NCBI GenBank assembly: GCA_002110485.1
Contig: MOWL01000002.1
Coordinates: 992,001-1,056,000 of the forward strand
Length of the DNA stretch: 64,000 nt
Direction: 5' to 3'
DNA from: Emergomyces orientalis
Taxonomy: Eukaryota > Ascomycota > Eurotiomycetes > Onygenales > Ajellomycetaceae
Below the pieces are notes generated by a model, which was not told the origin of the DNA, searched no databases, and was given only the letters and a program-made list of their open reading frames with translations. A program made the translations under genes and the position numbers. The stretch's first letter is position 1; each line of letters opens with the position of its first letter. This document shows, one piece after another, positions 1-12,214 of this stretch.

Positions 1-1054
1 TTTCCATGCCGTCATCTGGATAGCCAGGCTAGCTAAACAAACGCACAGTTGAGTCCTTATCGGTTTTGGTCCCGAGCTATAAGCCCCCAGAAGGGAGAGA
101 ATAGAGTCTCTCAGAGCTGGTAGGGACTCTGCTGGTAGTTGATCTAGGTCATAAGTGATCTATTGGAAAAAGTTTATCGATCAGCGGGGTTGCGGCCAGG
201 GGGAATCAGAGAGTGCACAGCCGCGCTGGAATGAGTAGCGCATGGTCATACTTTTCCCTTCAGTGTTGTTGCTGCGAACAGCTTTGCTTCGACGGGTATC
301 TCTGCGGACTGTAATAGGGCATGCGTTGTCGTCCAAGCTTCGACCTAGATATATCGCGGGCGGAGTCAGAAAGGCAGGTTTCCATTAACCGAGCGCGAAT
401 CGGGGAAACGATGGCATTCTCACTGATTTTTGGAACTTCTCAAGGAACTCATGAGCATGTGTCTTTTCTGATCGAGCAACATTGCCTTGCATTGTAGCAA
501 CAGCTGCGAGGACAGGCGCAAAAGCCTGGCCCCCGCCGTTCCCTTTGGATGCCATAGTGGGAAGTGGGATGTGGAGGAGGGTCAGGTAAGGATGTACAGG
601 GCCAATGTAAAATGGTGGATCAGTTCAGCCAGGCTGAGAGGATGGATAGCGATTAAGAAAACTCATGAATCGAACCAGCTCAAGATAACAGAATCAAGAG
701 TGCTGGAGATTTCATATTAAATGAGGGGGTGGATGGTTGATGGAAGAAGATTGAAATACTGGTGGGCTGGTGGTGCTGGTGGTTTTGCGGGTGGCAGAAA
801 AAAAAAAGGTTTGGCAGACGACAGAGACACGCAGCAACCAAACGCAAAAATTAGCCGTAGCCGCATGGCATCACAGCGACAAAGTTACGGATATTCATCA
901 CCAACATTATCAACTAACGACCATTCTCACCCTCCCCGTCACTTCCACGCAATATTCCCATTAAATATTTACTCTGGACTACTCTGGCCACTCCATCGCT
1001 TGACGAAACACATAATATATCGAAATTAAAATTCCCCCCGATTTCCCACGCGCA
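1..1054. other. Left-edge non-coding region
   Basis: I see no gene I can support here. Short open frames at 487-720 and 721-1029 have no recognisable protein character. The last roughly 100 bases run straight into the Sm-E start codon and should contain its promoter and 5' leader. A gene to the left of the window could contribute promoter or UTR sequence to the first few hundred bases. Confidence 0.5.
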
Positions 1055-1514
1055 ATGACGGGCAGAGGTGGTGGAGGAGGAGGTCGCAAGACGCTTCTGG
1101 CTCCAATCCATTTCATCTTCAAGCTCCTCCAGCAGAGATCCGTTGTCTCAATATGGCTCTACGAACAGCTGGCGATCCGGATAGAAGGGAAAATTCGGGT
1201 TCGTTTCTTCCTCTCTTACCGCGCACATGTTTTACTCCGTTTGTTATAACCTGTCGCGCAATTAAATGAGCTAACATATATGCCATATTTTGTCAAAAAC
1301 AAAAGGGATTCGACGAGTTTATGAACCTTGTCGTCGATGACGCCGTCGAAGTTCGTTTGGCCACGAAAACAGAGGAGGAGAAAAGGAGACAACTTGGTAT
1401 GATATGTTTACCTATCTTTGAAACGCTTGGGTCCCATACGTGAAGCTCACTGGCAGCGCAGGTCAAATTTTGCTCAAAGGCGACAACGTTTCGTTAATTC
1501 AGGCCCTTCAATGA
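1055..1514 (+). CDS. SME1: Small nuclear ribonucleoprotein Sm-E
   Basis: Core Sm-ring subunit of the U1, U2, U4 and U5 snRNPs, needed for pre-mRNA splicing in the nucleus. Three exons, 1055-1198, 1306-1396 and 1462-1514, give 95 residues, the normal length for SmE. The N-terminus is Gly-rich (MTGRGGGGGG). The Sm1 motif runs from about residue 25 (VSIWLYEQL) through IEGKI, GFDEF and MNLVVDDA. The Sm2 motif ILLKGDNVSLIQ lies at the C-terminus. The first intron follows an Arg codon and precedes GFDEF. The second splits a Gly codon. All junctions are GT-AG. The ATG is the only in-frame start that gives the family N-terminus. Recognition is essentially certain from sequence conservation. Confidence 0.96.
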
Positions 1515-1666
1515 AATCGCAAGCGGGTGGTGGAATATATGGAGACTTTGGGACAAATCAGGCGTTAGGGTTTTTTACTGCTACTTGAAATACACAAAAA
1601 GGCAAAAATACGAAGAAGAGGGGAGATGGAAATCAGGCGTTGAGAAAACTGAGTACTACATTTTCG

Positions 1667-2643
1667 CTAGCTGCTTGACGTGAGAATGTGTCCGTTTCCA
1701 ACGATTATGGCATCTACTGGACAATCATGAGCAGCGACGGGTATCTTCTCCCCTGGGGGAAGAAGCTGCTCTGCAAGGGCCAAGGCGACTGAGATAAGTG
1801 AGAAAACCCATTAGCAAGAGAGTGAGTAATATGTGCGACCACGATTGTTGTATTGTTATCTTTTTCATGTTGGATTGATGGTTTCCTTACCGAGATGTGG
1901 CTTTCGCATGCCTGCTTTAAAGCTTTCTTCTCCTGCATTTTGCCTGTTACTCAATCGATTGATGATGAAGTGGTCATAATACCCCTTGCCGTGTCCTAGT
2001 CTTCGCAGTTGTTCGTCAAATGCTACTCCAGGCATAACAACCAAATCTAAACCTGAGCCGTCGTCAATAACTGTTTCTGTCTCTGGTTCTGCTTCTGTCC
2101 CCGTGCTGCCTGTTTGAGCTTTTACTCTAGCGGGAACACCGTAACCCCCCAAACAATTCCTCCTGCTACCAATCGTATTCGCATCTAGTGTCGGGATGCC
2201 CCATTTATCTGCTTGTAGGGATTCGTAGTCTTCAAGCGAACGCAACGCTAGCATGTCCATGACCGAGGAACGTCCCTGGGTTGCAGCTGCGGTTGGATCT
2301 GGTTGATAAAGATACGGAACGTATACTTGCTTGCCTCTGCTGAACGCATCACGAACAATAGCACTTGTTGAGATTTCGCCAGAAGGCATTGAGAGATAGA
2401 CACTGAGCATTTTCGCCGCGTGGTATTCCGGAAGCGCGAGTAGATTTTTCGTGGCGATGGAGGCTGGTAGCGTAGAACAAACACATATGTATATATTATT
2501 GTCAGTCAGCTAGCTCTTGCGGATGAAAGGCGGAAGTGGTGAGTATTCTGACATTGGGCGATTACGGATTCTTTGGATACCTCTGAGAGTATTTTCCGTA
2601 GCTTTCCCCGTAGTTCTTTCTTGGCTGTCTGTATAGTAGCCAT
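1667..2643 (-). CDS. 5-formyltetrahydrofolate cyclo-ligase (methenyl-THF synthetase)
   Basis: ATP-dependent conversion of 5-formyl-THF (folinic acid) to 5,10-methenyl-THF in one-carbon metabolism. Three exons on the minus strand, 2643-2553, 2463-1891 and 1788-1667, give 261 residues. The N-terminus MATIQTAKKELRGKL is the usual basic helix of the family. The middle holds YLSMPSGEIST, and the substrate/ATP loop RLGHGKGYYD is the family signature. The last exon supplies the typical C-terminal strand (ALAEQLLPPGEKIP, then DAIIVGNG). Compared with bacterial enzymes there is an acidic, Thr/Glu-rich insert just before VIDDGSGLDLVVMPG. The gene lies tail-to-tail with Sm-E, with about 150 bases between stop codons. 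Confidence 0.95.
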
Positions 2644-3620
2644 ACTGGAGTGTATATCTGTTGTTTTTTTTTTTTTTTTTTGTTTTTTTTGAAGTGCTTC
2701 AATGAGCTAATACGGCAGTCAGCAGAATGTGTTCATGTAAAGAGGTATGTAGGAGGGGAGGGGAGAATGTGGGGTAAAGATATTTATAGACCCCTTTTAC
2801 TTACAATTCGCTCTCGTAGGGATTTTCTAGACTTTAATAGACTACTCAGTGTTAGTTGTTATGATCTGTACTTTTGACCGTCCAAGTATTTAATCTGCCC
2901 TGCGGCCTCACTGAGGATACTTTTCCGCTGCCACACAAGCGATTAAACAGTTTAAGATAGCCGCGGAATACGAATCCCCACTAAATACCTAGCACCCCAA
3001 ATTAGCCGCTATTATGGGATTGTTTATTGGCCATTGAGATGTCAATGGCGTACCCGCTTCCATTTAACGCATGTCGTTCAATATCCCTTGATAGAATTAT
3101 ATGCCTCAATCTAGTATATGTGAAGGCTCTATCTACAGCCGTTCCCAACCAGGTTTTAGAGCACCACTGTTCCTTGGATATCTAGGTACCTTCTGCAATT
3201 TATTTGGGATGGGAAGACCAGAGACCGACCATGAAACGAGCACTTATATAGTATTTTTGACGCATTTCTTATTTTTAAAAATGCAAAGAACGGATTCCAT
3301 TGTCTCTCTCTGTCTGCCTGCCTGGTATATACTGTAGCATATACTTTACAATGGCTATGGCAGACAGATAACCTATTGCATAAGTCAACCCTCTCAATAA
3401 TCTTAAAAATAGAACTTGCCAGCGAAACAACTTTTTTGACACGAAACAAACCTCCCCGGAATACCCGTCACAACAAACTCTCGGGTCCCAATCATATATC
3501 CGGATTTCTCTGCTTCTTTCCTCTTCCTCCTCCTCCTCCTCCTCTTCTTATTGCTTTTGTCCCTTTCGTCGTTCTATCTCCCATCCTCATGTTCCAACCG
3601 AGCCGGCAGCCACGGAAGCC
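2644..3620. other. Intergenic region between divergent FTHF cyclo-ligase and ROT1
   Basis: A head-to-head promoter region of 977 bases. It holds a T-rich tract at about 2663-2690, close to the cyclo-ligase start, and a pyrimidine-rich CTCCTC repeat at about 3525-3545, close to the ROT1 start. Such pyrimidine tracts are common in fungal 5' leaders. Short open frames here show no conserved protein features. Confidence 0.55.
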
Positions 3621-4762
3621 ATGATGTTGGCTGCGTTGTCTTTATTATTCCTCCCTTTCACCTGCCTGCCAGGTATCGTCACCGCCCAGGGCCCAGTTGA
3701 TCCGCGACTCACAGGCACTTGGACAACAAAGTCAAAGAAGGTCTTGACAGGCCCAGTACGTACATTGCTGGCATTATCTGTGATACCGCATTTCTTAATA
3801 CTTCTTGGTTCCTTTCAATAAAAAAGAAAAAGAAACATGGAAAATAATGACTGTTTTGCTAACCACTTGCGCGCTGTTGTTTGTTTGGTCAAACAAAAAA
3901 AAGGGTTTCTACGACCCGGTAAAAGATAAATTAAAAGAGCCTTCACATACGGGCATTTCATATTCGTTCACCGCAGATGGGTTCTACGAAGAGGCCCATT
4001 TCCGCGCAGTTTCTGATCGTTAGTCACCGCATCGCTTCTCTTATCAATTCTTATACCTTAAAGTAGAGCTGACATATGGCTCGTCCGAATTTTCAGCTAC
4101 TAGACCAGATTGTGCAAAGGGGGTAATGCAATTCCAGCACGGAACCTACAAAGTGGAAGCCAACGGGTCTCTGGTTCTGACGCCGTTCAGCTCGGATGGT
4201 CGTCAATTAATCTCTGACCCTTGTGCTGGTGAAAATGCGGCGTACTATCGATATATCCAGCCAGAGCTGTTCCAGGTAAGAAAAAAACTCAAATGTTATC
4301 ATGGTCACCTCGGGCATTGAGAAATTTATCGCTAACATAAAAGCGAAAAATCGGTATTAAAAAACCTATTAGAGATATGAAGTCCTAATAGACCCGTTTC
4401 ACAAAATCGAACGCCTGAATATATATCAATTTGACGGCTCGCCTTTGAACCCCATGTATCTCGCTATGAGGCCCCCACAGATGCTCCCAACACTGACACT
4501 GAATCCGACAAATATCCCCGGAGCTACTGCGACAGCGACAGCGACTGGTGAGCGAAATTCCAAAGCGAAGAGAGCTGTTGGCTCTGGTTCCAAAGAAGAT
4601 GGAAATTACGAGCTCGCCCAACCGCCATTAAGCAAGAGCTCATTCACTAAGCGGATGGAGTTTTACCATTCAAGAATGTATAAGCTATCGAGAATAGATA
4701 AGGTGTGGTGGTTAGGGGTAATCATGACATCTGTTGGCGGACTCGCCCTGATCTATAAATGA
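3621..4762 (+). CDS. ROT1: ROT1, ER membrane chaperone for cell-wall glucan synthesis
   Basis: Essential ER chaperone in yeast, required for beta-1,6-glucan synthesis and protein N/O-glycosylation. Four exons, 3621-3755, 3904-4018, 4097-4275 and 4373-4762, give 272 residues. A signal peptide covers residues 1-22 (LLFLPFTCLPGIVTAQ). The conserved ROT1 core follows: LTGTWTTKSKKV, GFYDPV, GISYSFTADGFYEEAHFRAVS, GVMQFQHGTY and GSLVLTPF. The tail is Ser/Lys-rich and ends in a single hydrophobic segment (VWWLGVIMTSVGGLALIY), giving type I topology. A second Met codon follows the first directly, so the start could be 3624. All introns are GT-AG and frame-consistent. Confidence 0.95.
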
Positions 4763-5641
4763 GGAGAACGCATATAATGTCGTATTTTTTTTCTGCTTTG
4801 CTGGCTTTTTTGTTGCTTTTGTGTTCTTTTTTTCTTCTTATGGTACCCACTGCCCGTGCTGTGTCTCTGTCTCGTTCTTGATCCTTCTGCTATATTTATT
4901 AATGGGTCTGGTCTGTATAGGGGCAGTCCTGGGATAGGACTGGCGTTCGGGAAGAGTTATACTGGGATACCATTGTTTATTAAAATCTATGGTGTGGTCT
5001 GACTGGCTGGGCAGGTCTCGTGCTGGCTGGTCTAGATAGTGCGTCCTTTTAAAAAAAAATTTAGATATCTTATGCAAAAATGATACACCATATTTCGAAT
5101 ATTGATTTTGCTAATATTTCACCTTGCCTCTAAATCTGTCGTATATCATTATTCATTGAATGATTCACTATGACGGTATTTATTTTCCCCCTCACCAAGG
5201 GTTAAAATGTAATATGATCTGAATTGCCAAGCGGAAAAAAAAAAAGAAATCTTCAATTCCATATCATCACAGTAAATATAAATAATATACAACGGAGGGC
5301 TGGCAATTTCTTTCCATCCTGGAGGAATCAATGCGTCAGTCGTAACTCAAATATGCCCGCCGGGGGATTGAATCGTCTCCTTCCCCGTAAAAGAGCTCTA
5401 CCCAAATCGTTTCCCCGTTCCACGCGTGCAACCCACGAATGAATGCAAATCATATTGTACACCCATTTCCCCGCTCAATCGCAACCCCACAGGGGATAAA
5501 GGAAAGGAGCGGAGAAGAAAGTAAAGCGGCAAAGAAAGCAATCAAACGCTCGTAAATTTTCGCATACGTAGTAATGTACACACATATCCCGCAGCCCCCC
5601 CGGCCCGTACATATTATATGTCCTTAAAAACTTTCACCTCT
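4763..5641. other. Convergent intergenic region (ROT1 / AIM41 3' ends)
   Basis: The 3' flanks of two convergent genes, 879 bases, AT-rich with T and A runs typical of fungal 3' UTRs. I see no coding features that hold up. The short frames present have no family character. Confidence 0.5.
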
Positions 5642-6273
5642 CTAGGATGTCAATTTCTTCACAATCCTCGTGATGTCCGCCATTTGGACTGGCTTCCCTT
5701 CCAGGGAACCCCCGGTTCCCACGAGTGCCTTCATTACAAGTCCTATAGCAGGCTTTCCCCCAGAACTCCGTATTTCTTCAATAGCCCTCGACACGGCCAC
5801 TTGGATTTCCTCAACGCTTGTCGTTTCAACCTGGCTGGCATATCCGTTCAAAACTTCCAGCTCCTTATCTGCGACCTCGCTCAGGTCTGTTCGGCCCGCG
5901 TCCATGTATTCGCCTTTGGCATCCTTTAGCGCCGCGGTGCGCTTGCTTATTAGTTTTAGGAGTTGGATGTCAGTTTTAATGGGAGAGGATGTCTTTGCGG
6001 CGTTGTTTGTTTCTGATATAATTGCGCGGAGGACGTTGAGTCTGTTTATATGGAATGCAAGTATTGGTGGGGGTGGCTGTTAGCGCATGGGAAAGGAGAG
6101 AGAGCTTAGGATTTTTTAGTTACGCACCTGGCAGTGTCTTTTGCTCTCATGGCATCTTTCAGGTCAGATTTTATTTTAAAGAGTAAGGGGGGTGCTGGGG
6201 GGGCAGCTGTAGAGTTGTGCCGGACGAGGTTTCGAAGGCATTGCTGGGGACACGGTCTGAGTGATCGGAACAT
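5642..6273 (-). CDS. AIM41: AIM41 / YqeY-domain mitochondrial protein
   Basis: Mitochondrial protein of the GatB/YqeY family. Its exact role is unsettled; the domain is related to the tRNA-binding tail of Asp/Glu-tRNA amidotransferase. Two exons, 6273-6128 and 6041-5642, give 181 residues. The first about 22 residues (MFRSLRPCPQQCLRNLVRH) are Arg-rich, without acids and amphipathic, as in a mitochondrial presequence. The YqeY core starts at LLFKIKSDLKDAMRAKDTARLNVLR, continues with SETNNAAKTSSPIKTD and ends with ADITRIVKKLTS. The intron splits an Arg codon. The start was chosen at the ATG before the presequence, since the open frame upstream is low-complexity leader translated from the GA repeat. 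Confidence 0.92.
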
Positions 6274-6305
6274 TGTGAAGGGAAGACTGTATTTATGCAG
6301 AGACA

Positions 6306-6341
<36 letters not shown>

Positions 6342-6756
6342 GAGAACCAGATATACTATCGTACAAAAAAATTACCGCTGTTTCTACTGTGCAATTGGTG
6401 AAATTCAACTCAATTAACCCTGAGTTTTGATAGAAATATTTGAAATATTTATGTTAGTAGTAAATGGCTGGCGGCTGGTCCGTGCACCCACTCTCTTTCT
6501 CTCCCAGCTCCGTCTCGTTCTTTTTTTGTGTTGTGACGGAGCTCGGCGAAGGGCTATTATTCATGTTATTTGTCTATGGGCATCTCTCCACGCTGCTGGC
6601 CCTACACGTCCCCCTGAGGTGACCAGTACTGAATTTATCTTCTTCTATTGCTTCCGCCATTCTGCCCTGTCCGCGGTGACACGTCCTCTGGTGCGCGACT
6701 TTTCACTAGAGCAGGCGAGGATTTACCAGCTTCATGCGCCTCCGGATGTTTAAACA
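6274..6756. promoter_or_regulatory. Shared promoter of divergent AIM41 and NUP170
   Basis: A 483-base region between two start codons pointing away from each other, so it must hold both promoters. An (AG)n microsatellite lies within 40 bases of the AIM41 start and is probably transcribed in its 5' leader. A CTCTCTTTCTCTCCC pyrimidine tract lies nearer NUP170. No specific factor site can be assigned. Confidence 0.6.
6310..6336. repeat. (AG)13 dinucleotide microsatellite
   Basis: A perfect AG dinucleotide run of about 13 units, directly upstream of the AIM41 ATG on the opposite strand. It is therefore a CT run in the sense direction of AIM41. It is likely to vary in length between strains. Confidence 0.95.
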
Positions 6757-9700
6757 ATGACCTTCCAACCTCTTACTCCTCAAAGACCTCTGCCAGGCAC
6801 CTATTTCCAAACTCCAGCTCCGTCTAATTATAATGGACCTCTCTTTCAGTCCTCTACCTTGTCTGGTGGTGGAGGACAGCCTGCGACTGCCGCCGCACCT
6901 CCGCCCCAGCCCCTTCGTGGAAGACTACCCGTGACAGCGGTCAAGAGCAGAGCGGAAACCCTGAATCCACGACAACGAGCTGCACGGACAATAGACGAGG
7001 CTTTGGCGCAGGAGTCGCGATACCCAGATCTAGACAGCTATTTATCCCGTATGTACAGGCAAAATATCCAATGTTGTAGAAATTACGCATGGTACCGTAA
7101 AGAAGACTAACAAAATCGGAATATAGAGGGATTTTCCTCCGATTATGATATTCCTACGTCGGCGTCCTGGGCGCCATTTCAAAAAGTTAAGATGTACAAT
7201 ATTCCGGACCAAATATTCGATCAATACAATCGAGCACAGGTGTCGACAAGCATGGGGCTTTTTGCGGAGCTGAACCATGCCTGGGTTACTATTGATAATG
7301 CGCTGTATCTCTGGGATTATACCCATCCAAACCCACAGCTGGTGGGATTTGAGAGCCAGCCAAATAGTATAAACGCTGTTAAGTTGGCCCGCCCTCGGGC
7401 AGGCGTTTTCCTCCCGTCAATCTCACATGTCCTTGTAATTTCTACCACTGCGGAAGTGTTACTATTGGGCTTGGGTTGTGAGACTTCCGCCTCAGGAACA
7501 AAGACAGTGACCCTCTATCAAACTGGGATGGCGACGTCGATTCGAGGGTTGGATATCAATGTTATCGCATCTTCGGACTCAACTGGAAGGATATTTTTTG
7601 CGGGATCGGCCGATAACGAGGTTTATGAACTCACATATCAACAGGAGGAGCGATGGTTCCAGGGCCGGTGTGGGAAAGTGAACCATACGAGCAAGAGTTT
7701 TGCTTCCTTCACCCCATCAATTATTTTAAGCCATAAACCGATGGAGTTCGTTGAGCAGATGGTAGTTGATGATAGCCGAAACCTCCTCTATACCCTTTCT
7801 TCGAACTCCTCCATCCGTGTATTCCATTTGAAGCCCGATGGGACTATCAACCTTACGATTACAAAGCATGCTATCGACATATACTCAAACCTTGGCCATA
7901 TTATCAGCTCCAACGAAACGCTCAACCCTAGAATTAAGATAGTTTCCATCAGTCCCATTCCAGCTGCAGAGGCTTCCAGATATCATCTTATGGCGGCAAC
8001 CGCTACGGGCTATAGAATATATCTCAGCGCTACCGGATCATATAGCTGGTCCGCAACTCCAACTGCCACCAACGCCCCGACCAGTATGCAAGCTCACCAT
8101 GTGAAAACACCACCTTCTGACATCCCTGCGAGCCAATTACCCCAAGGATCTGCTGTTGCTGGATCTCCATACCAGGTCTCCTTCGGAGCTAAACTCGCTA
8201 TCCACTCACTTGACCCTACTAGATCCGCTCAACGATTCCCTCCTGGCTACTTTTTCTGCTTTACATCGAAGGACCCCACAAATAGAGCAGACACACTTTT
8301 TATCTCTACTCCAGACTCTGGTCGCCTTGCGCGCCCCCAAGATAGCGCACTCCCGATTAAACCTGGCGAAACCGCGATTTGGCTAACGCTGGGCAGTCGG
8401 GCAGAAGATATCGGGTTATGCACACCGGCATTCACTACCCAGCCCCAAGGAGGCTTCGGAAATGAGCTCGCCGTTCAATTCGACAAGCCTGCAACGGAAA
8501 TTGCCGTTTTGACCAATACCGGCGTTCACGTCATTCGCAGACGGCGACTAGTGGATATCTTTGCTTCGCTAATACGCAACGCAGGTGGAGAAGAGGGTCT
8601 TGAAACTCAGGTTAAAACACTGATACGATTGTACGGCCGCAGCGAGACGCTGGCGACGGCTTTGGCAGTGGCCTGCGGTCAGGGAGTGGAACTGTCTGCG
8701 GATTCTCGTCTTTCGAAGATAAATGACCCGGACGTTCTTGAATTTGCGCGAAAAGTGTTTATTGAATTTGGTGGGAAGCCGACATTTAATGAGAATGCAG
8801 TTGCCGACACCTCCACTCCTGCAATTGATGCTGTTATTCCCTCGCCACGCCACGCGGGCATTGCTCTATATACTTCGCGCCTCTTAAGATCAATTTGGAA
8901 AACGGTAATTGCCAAGCAAAGTCGGACGCCAGCAGGAGGAGTCACCGTTTCTCCGTCTATCGATATTTCAAAATTGCATTCGATTCAGCGAGATTTGTCT
9001 GCCCTTCAGGATTTCTTCCGGACAAATAAGTCCTTCATCGAGGGGTTGAGTGGGCCAGAGGCGCTCTCACGGGCTGTTACAAAACAGGACGAGATTGCGC
9101 TGCAAGGCGAGCATCGTGCCTTGCATTCTATGGTCCAACTCGTCTCCGATACAATCGAAGGGATTTCCTTTGTTCTTGTCTTGTTCGATGAGCGAGTTGA
9201 CGAGATCATCGCTTTATTACCTGAGGAAACGAGGCAGCGCTTCTTAACTCTCACATTCGAGGAGTTATTCAGTAGCAGCAAAGGCCATGATGTTGCGAAA
9301 GAGCTAGTCAAATCTATTGTGAATCGAAATATCGCTAAGGGCTCGAACGTTGAGACAGTTGCTGAAGCCTTGCGGCGAAGATGTGGCACGTTCTGCAGCG
9401 CAGAAGATGTCGTTATTTTCAAGGCCCAAGAACAACTGAAAAGAGCGTCTGAAGCTGGTGGAAACTCTGAATTGGGCCGCAATTTGCTTAATGAGAGTTT
9501 AATCCTTTTCCGCCAAGTTTCTGAGAATCTATCCATGGACTATCTACAGTCCGCGGTGGAGCAATATATCCAGAACCAATTCTTTGCCGGTATGTAGCAT
9601 CGAGTAGGCTTACACTAAATGATCATTATCTAATTTTATTGTATAGGGGCAATACAACTGTGCTTGAGCGTGGCAGCCCATTCTGACAAAGCAAATCGTG

Positions 9701-11095
9701 CGCTTTCTTGGATTATGGATGGCCGTCCACCAGAGGTAAGTCCCCTAATATCCCTTGTAATTTTTCTTCTGTCTAACGTTGATATGTCATAGGATCCCCG
9801 GCAGGCTAGCTATGAAGTTCGACAACAGTGCTATGACCTAATCTACAGGATTATTCTCGCAGTCGACGAACTTTCAGGCCAAGATCCTGGTTTTGTGGAT
9901 GGGCAATATACCGCTGTTGCACGGCGAAAGAATGAAGCTTATGATGTGATCTCGAATTGTGAGGATGAGGTGTTCCTCACGAGTTTGTATGATTGGTACT
10001 TGGAGCGAGGTTGGAACGAACGACTTCTTGAAGTCCAGACGCCTTTCGTCGTCACCTATCTTCAAAGAAAGTCCACTGAAGATATATCACACGCAGATCT
10101 ACTCTGGAGATATTATGGACAATCAAATCGATTTTACGATGCTGCATCCGTTCAACTACAGCTTGCGCAGAGTTCATTTTCACTTCCCTTGAGCCGAAGG
10201 ATTGAATATCTCGGTCAGGCCAGGGCAAATGCATCTGTTTTTACGCCGAACATATCACGAGCGTCGAGGCAAAGGTTACTTCAGGAGATCTCGACGTTGA
10301 TTGATGTGGCCAATGTGCAAGATGACCTTCTACAGCGGCTCAAAGAAGAGACCAGAATCGCCTCAGATCGTAAAGCTACCGTTCTGCAGGAGGTGGACGG
10401 CGAGATCATGGAACTTAATAAGGTACGATTCTAAGTTACCAATTACCCACTCCTACAATTGTGTCACTAACAAATTTGTTCTATTCCAGCTTTATAACAT
10501 GTATGCAGATCCGGGTGGTTATTACGATATCTGTCTTCAGATCATGCACCTTGCCAATTACCGCAACGCCTCCGACATCAAAGCATGCTGGCATAACCTA
10601 ATCCAAGAAGTCCATGAAGAGGCTTCAGCAAAAGGCACACCCCTCCCCTATGAAGCCGTCATCGAAAAGATCCGAGGCCTCTCCGGCCGCCTCAGGATGT
10701 CAGACACCACCTTCCCCGTCCAGTTGCTGCTACCAATGCTCGAGCGCTACGTACTGGAACAACAGCTAGGCGTTGGCCCGGACAGCTGGGTCGTAGACCT
10801 TTTCCTCGATCTCCAGGTTTCACATGAACTTATCTACACCGTTCTTGAATCGCTATTCTACAACGACGAAGTGCCGTTCCATGGCAAGAATAGACGATAT
10901 ATCGGGCGCGATCTGCTCTATCTGATCGCCCGCTGGTACCAGGAATCATTGCGGGTCGGAGCGGGGGCGTTTGGCAGCGATATCTTTGCTAACCGGGTAT
11001 CGGAAATGTTGCTGCTGTTGCAGCAGAGCGGATTGGATGAAGAGTCGGTCCAGGTATGTCGCGATTTGCGAGTTAAGATTGAGCGATCTCTGTAA
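6757..11095 (+). CDS. NUP170: Nuclear pore inner-ring nucleoporin Nup170/Nup157 (vertebrate NUP155)
   Basis: Scaffold nucleoporin of the nuclear pore inner ring. Five exons, 6757-7048, 7127-9589, 9647-9735, 9793-10422 and 10490-11095, give 1359 residues, the expected size. After a disordered Pro/Gln-rich N-terminus, ARTIDEALAQESRYPDLDSYL begins the conserved domain. A seven-bladed beta-propeller follows to about residue 560 (FAELNHAWVTIDNALYLWDY is diagnostic). The rest is a long alpha-solenoid, including ANRALSWIMDGRPPE and DPGGYYDICLQIMHLANYRN. Exon 1 ends inside a Gln codon completed at 7127, which restores SQGFSSDYD. The C-terminus ends shortly after VCRDLRVKIERSL. All splice sites are GT-AG. 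Confidence 0.96.
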
Positions 11096-12214
11096 CGGCC
11101 TGGGTGACCGGCAACGATTATGTGGCGCGGTGGTGGGCACGCCTACTACTTGCACAGAATATCCCGCGGAAATGGAAAAGGAAGCTCCAACACTGAAAGT
11201 GGGCTATATAATGATGTGTCCTTCCATGTAATGCATCACATCGGAGGCATGTCTGCGTCAGTGGCGTTATAGTAATCTAAAATCGACTCCAGCTTTTAAC
11301 CTTCATCATTTACACCTCTGTAGTTAACTCTTTTGGTCTCGCGACTTGGCTGTAAATTTTTGCCCTATGTGTTTAGCTTTTTGTCATTCTCGTTAATATG
11401 CTGTTTATTATATTTTCCTTTTCTCATCCCACAAGCTGTCTTTGTTTCTACTTTCGGGGGTTAGTTTTGCCCTCCCCACCACCCTCTTTTCTCTCCTTTT
11501 TTATTTCTTGATTAAAGTAGATATGGGCGATGATAGATGGGAAGGAAAGGGGGATCCGAAAAATAACACAAGGAAAATGAAACGAATCAATTAAATATAT
11601 CTGAAAATGTAAATATGATGGGATGCTATGTAATGTACTTATATACAAAGAGTAGTATGCCTCATCCATCCACCACGGCGCCTGGTTGATTGTCTGGTGG
11701 AAATATGGACCTGGTACGATCGTCCGTATATATTTTCCACCTCCAACGTCTTGCATTGTTGGAGTTGATTTGTTGATTTGTTGATTTGTTGTGTCGCATG
11801 GCTTATAGCAACCACCATGTTGAGAATGTGTGGTTATGGAATTATCCACTAACTGCTCAGCTTCTGGGAATTGATAGGTTTCATCAGCTGAAGGCGTGAG
11901 GGGCCAAGGACGAAGAGTAGTGGTTAGCAGAGATAAACCAGGCGAGGGGCCATCAGTTGGTATGCAGCTGTATTGGAGCGATTGGCGCCTTTTTATACAA
12001 GATGCAGCCAGTTGTGATGTCGATATTTTCGGGCGATTTGCAGGAGCGTCCAAGGTAGATGTATCATAAATTCTGGAATAAATCTGGGAATAGGTGTAGC
12101 TTGGTATTGGGCGTTATGATTTAGGGGGCCAATCGATGAGCGGATAATATTTCCAGGTTCATCCATGCACACGTACCAATAGTTACATCTATTTTAAAGT
12201 CCATGTACAGTACT
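11096..12214. other. Convergent 3' region after NUP170
   Basis: 1.1 kb between the 3' ends of NUP170 and the receptor gene. It is T-rich just after NUP170, as in a fungal 3' UTR. An open frame at 11448-12053 on the minus strand (201 codons) has odd, low-complexity composition (KKERKEGGGEGK) and no family features, so I do not call it. A short (TTTGTTGA)n-like repeat lies at about 11766-11790. Confidence 0.45.

Noticed and set aside
660..740. Possible tRNA B-box (GGTTCGATTC on the minus strand near 666-675)
   Set aside because: No matching A-box, acceptor stem or anticodon arm can be folded around it.
9006..9536. 176-codon minus-strand open frame inside NUP170
   Set aside because: It is antisense to the conserved alpha-solenoid exon and is a shadow of that reading frame.
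11448..12053. 201-codon minus-strand open frame after NUP170
   Set aside because: It overlaps two 3' UTRs, has low-complexity Lys/Glu/Gly content and shows no family feature.
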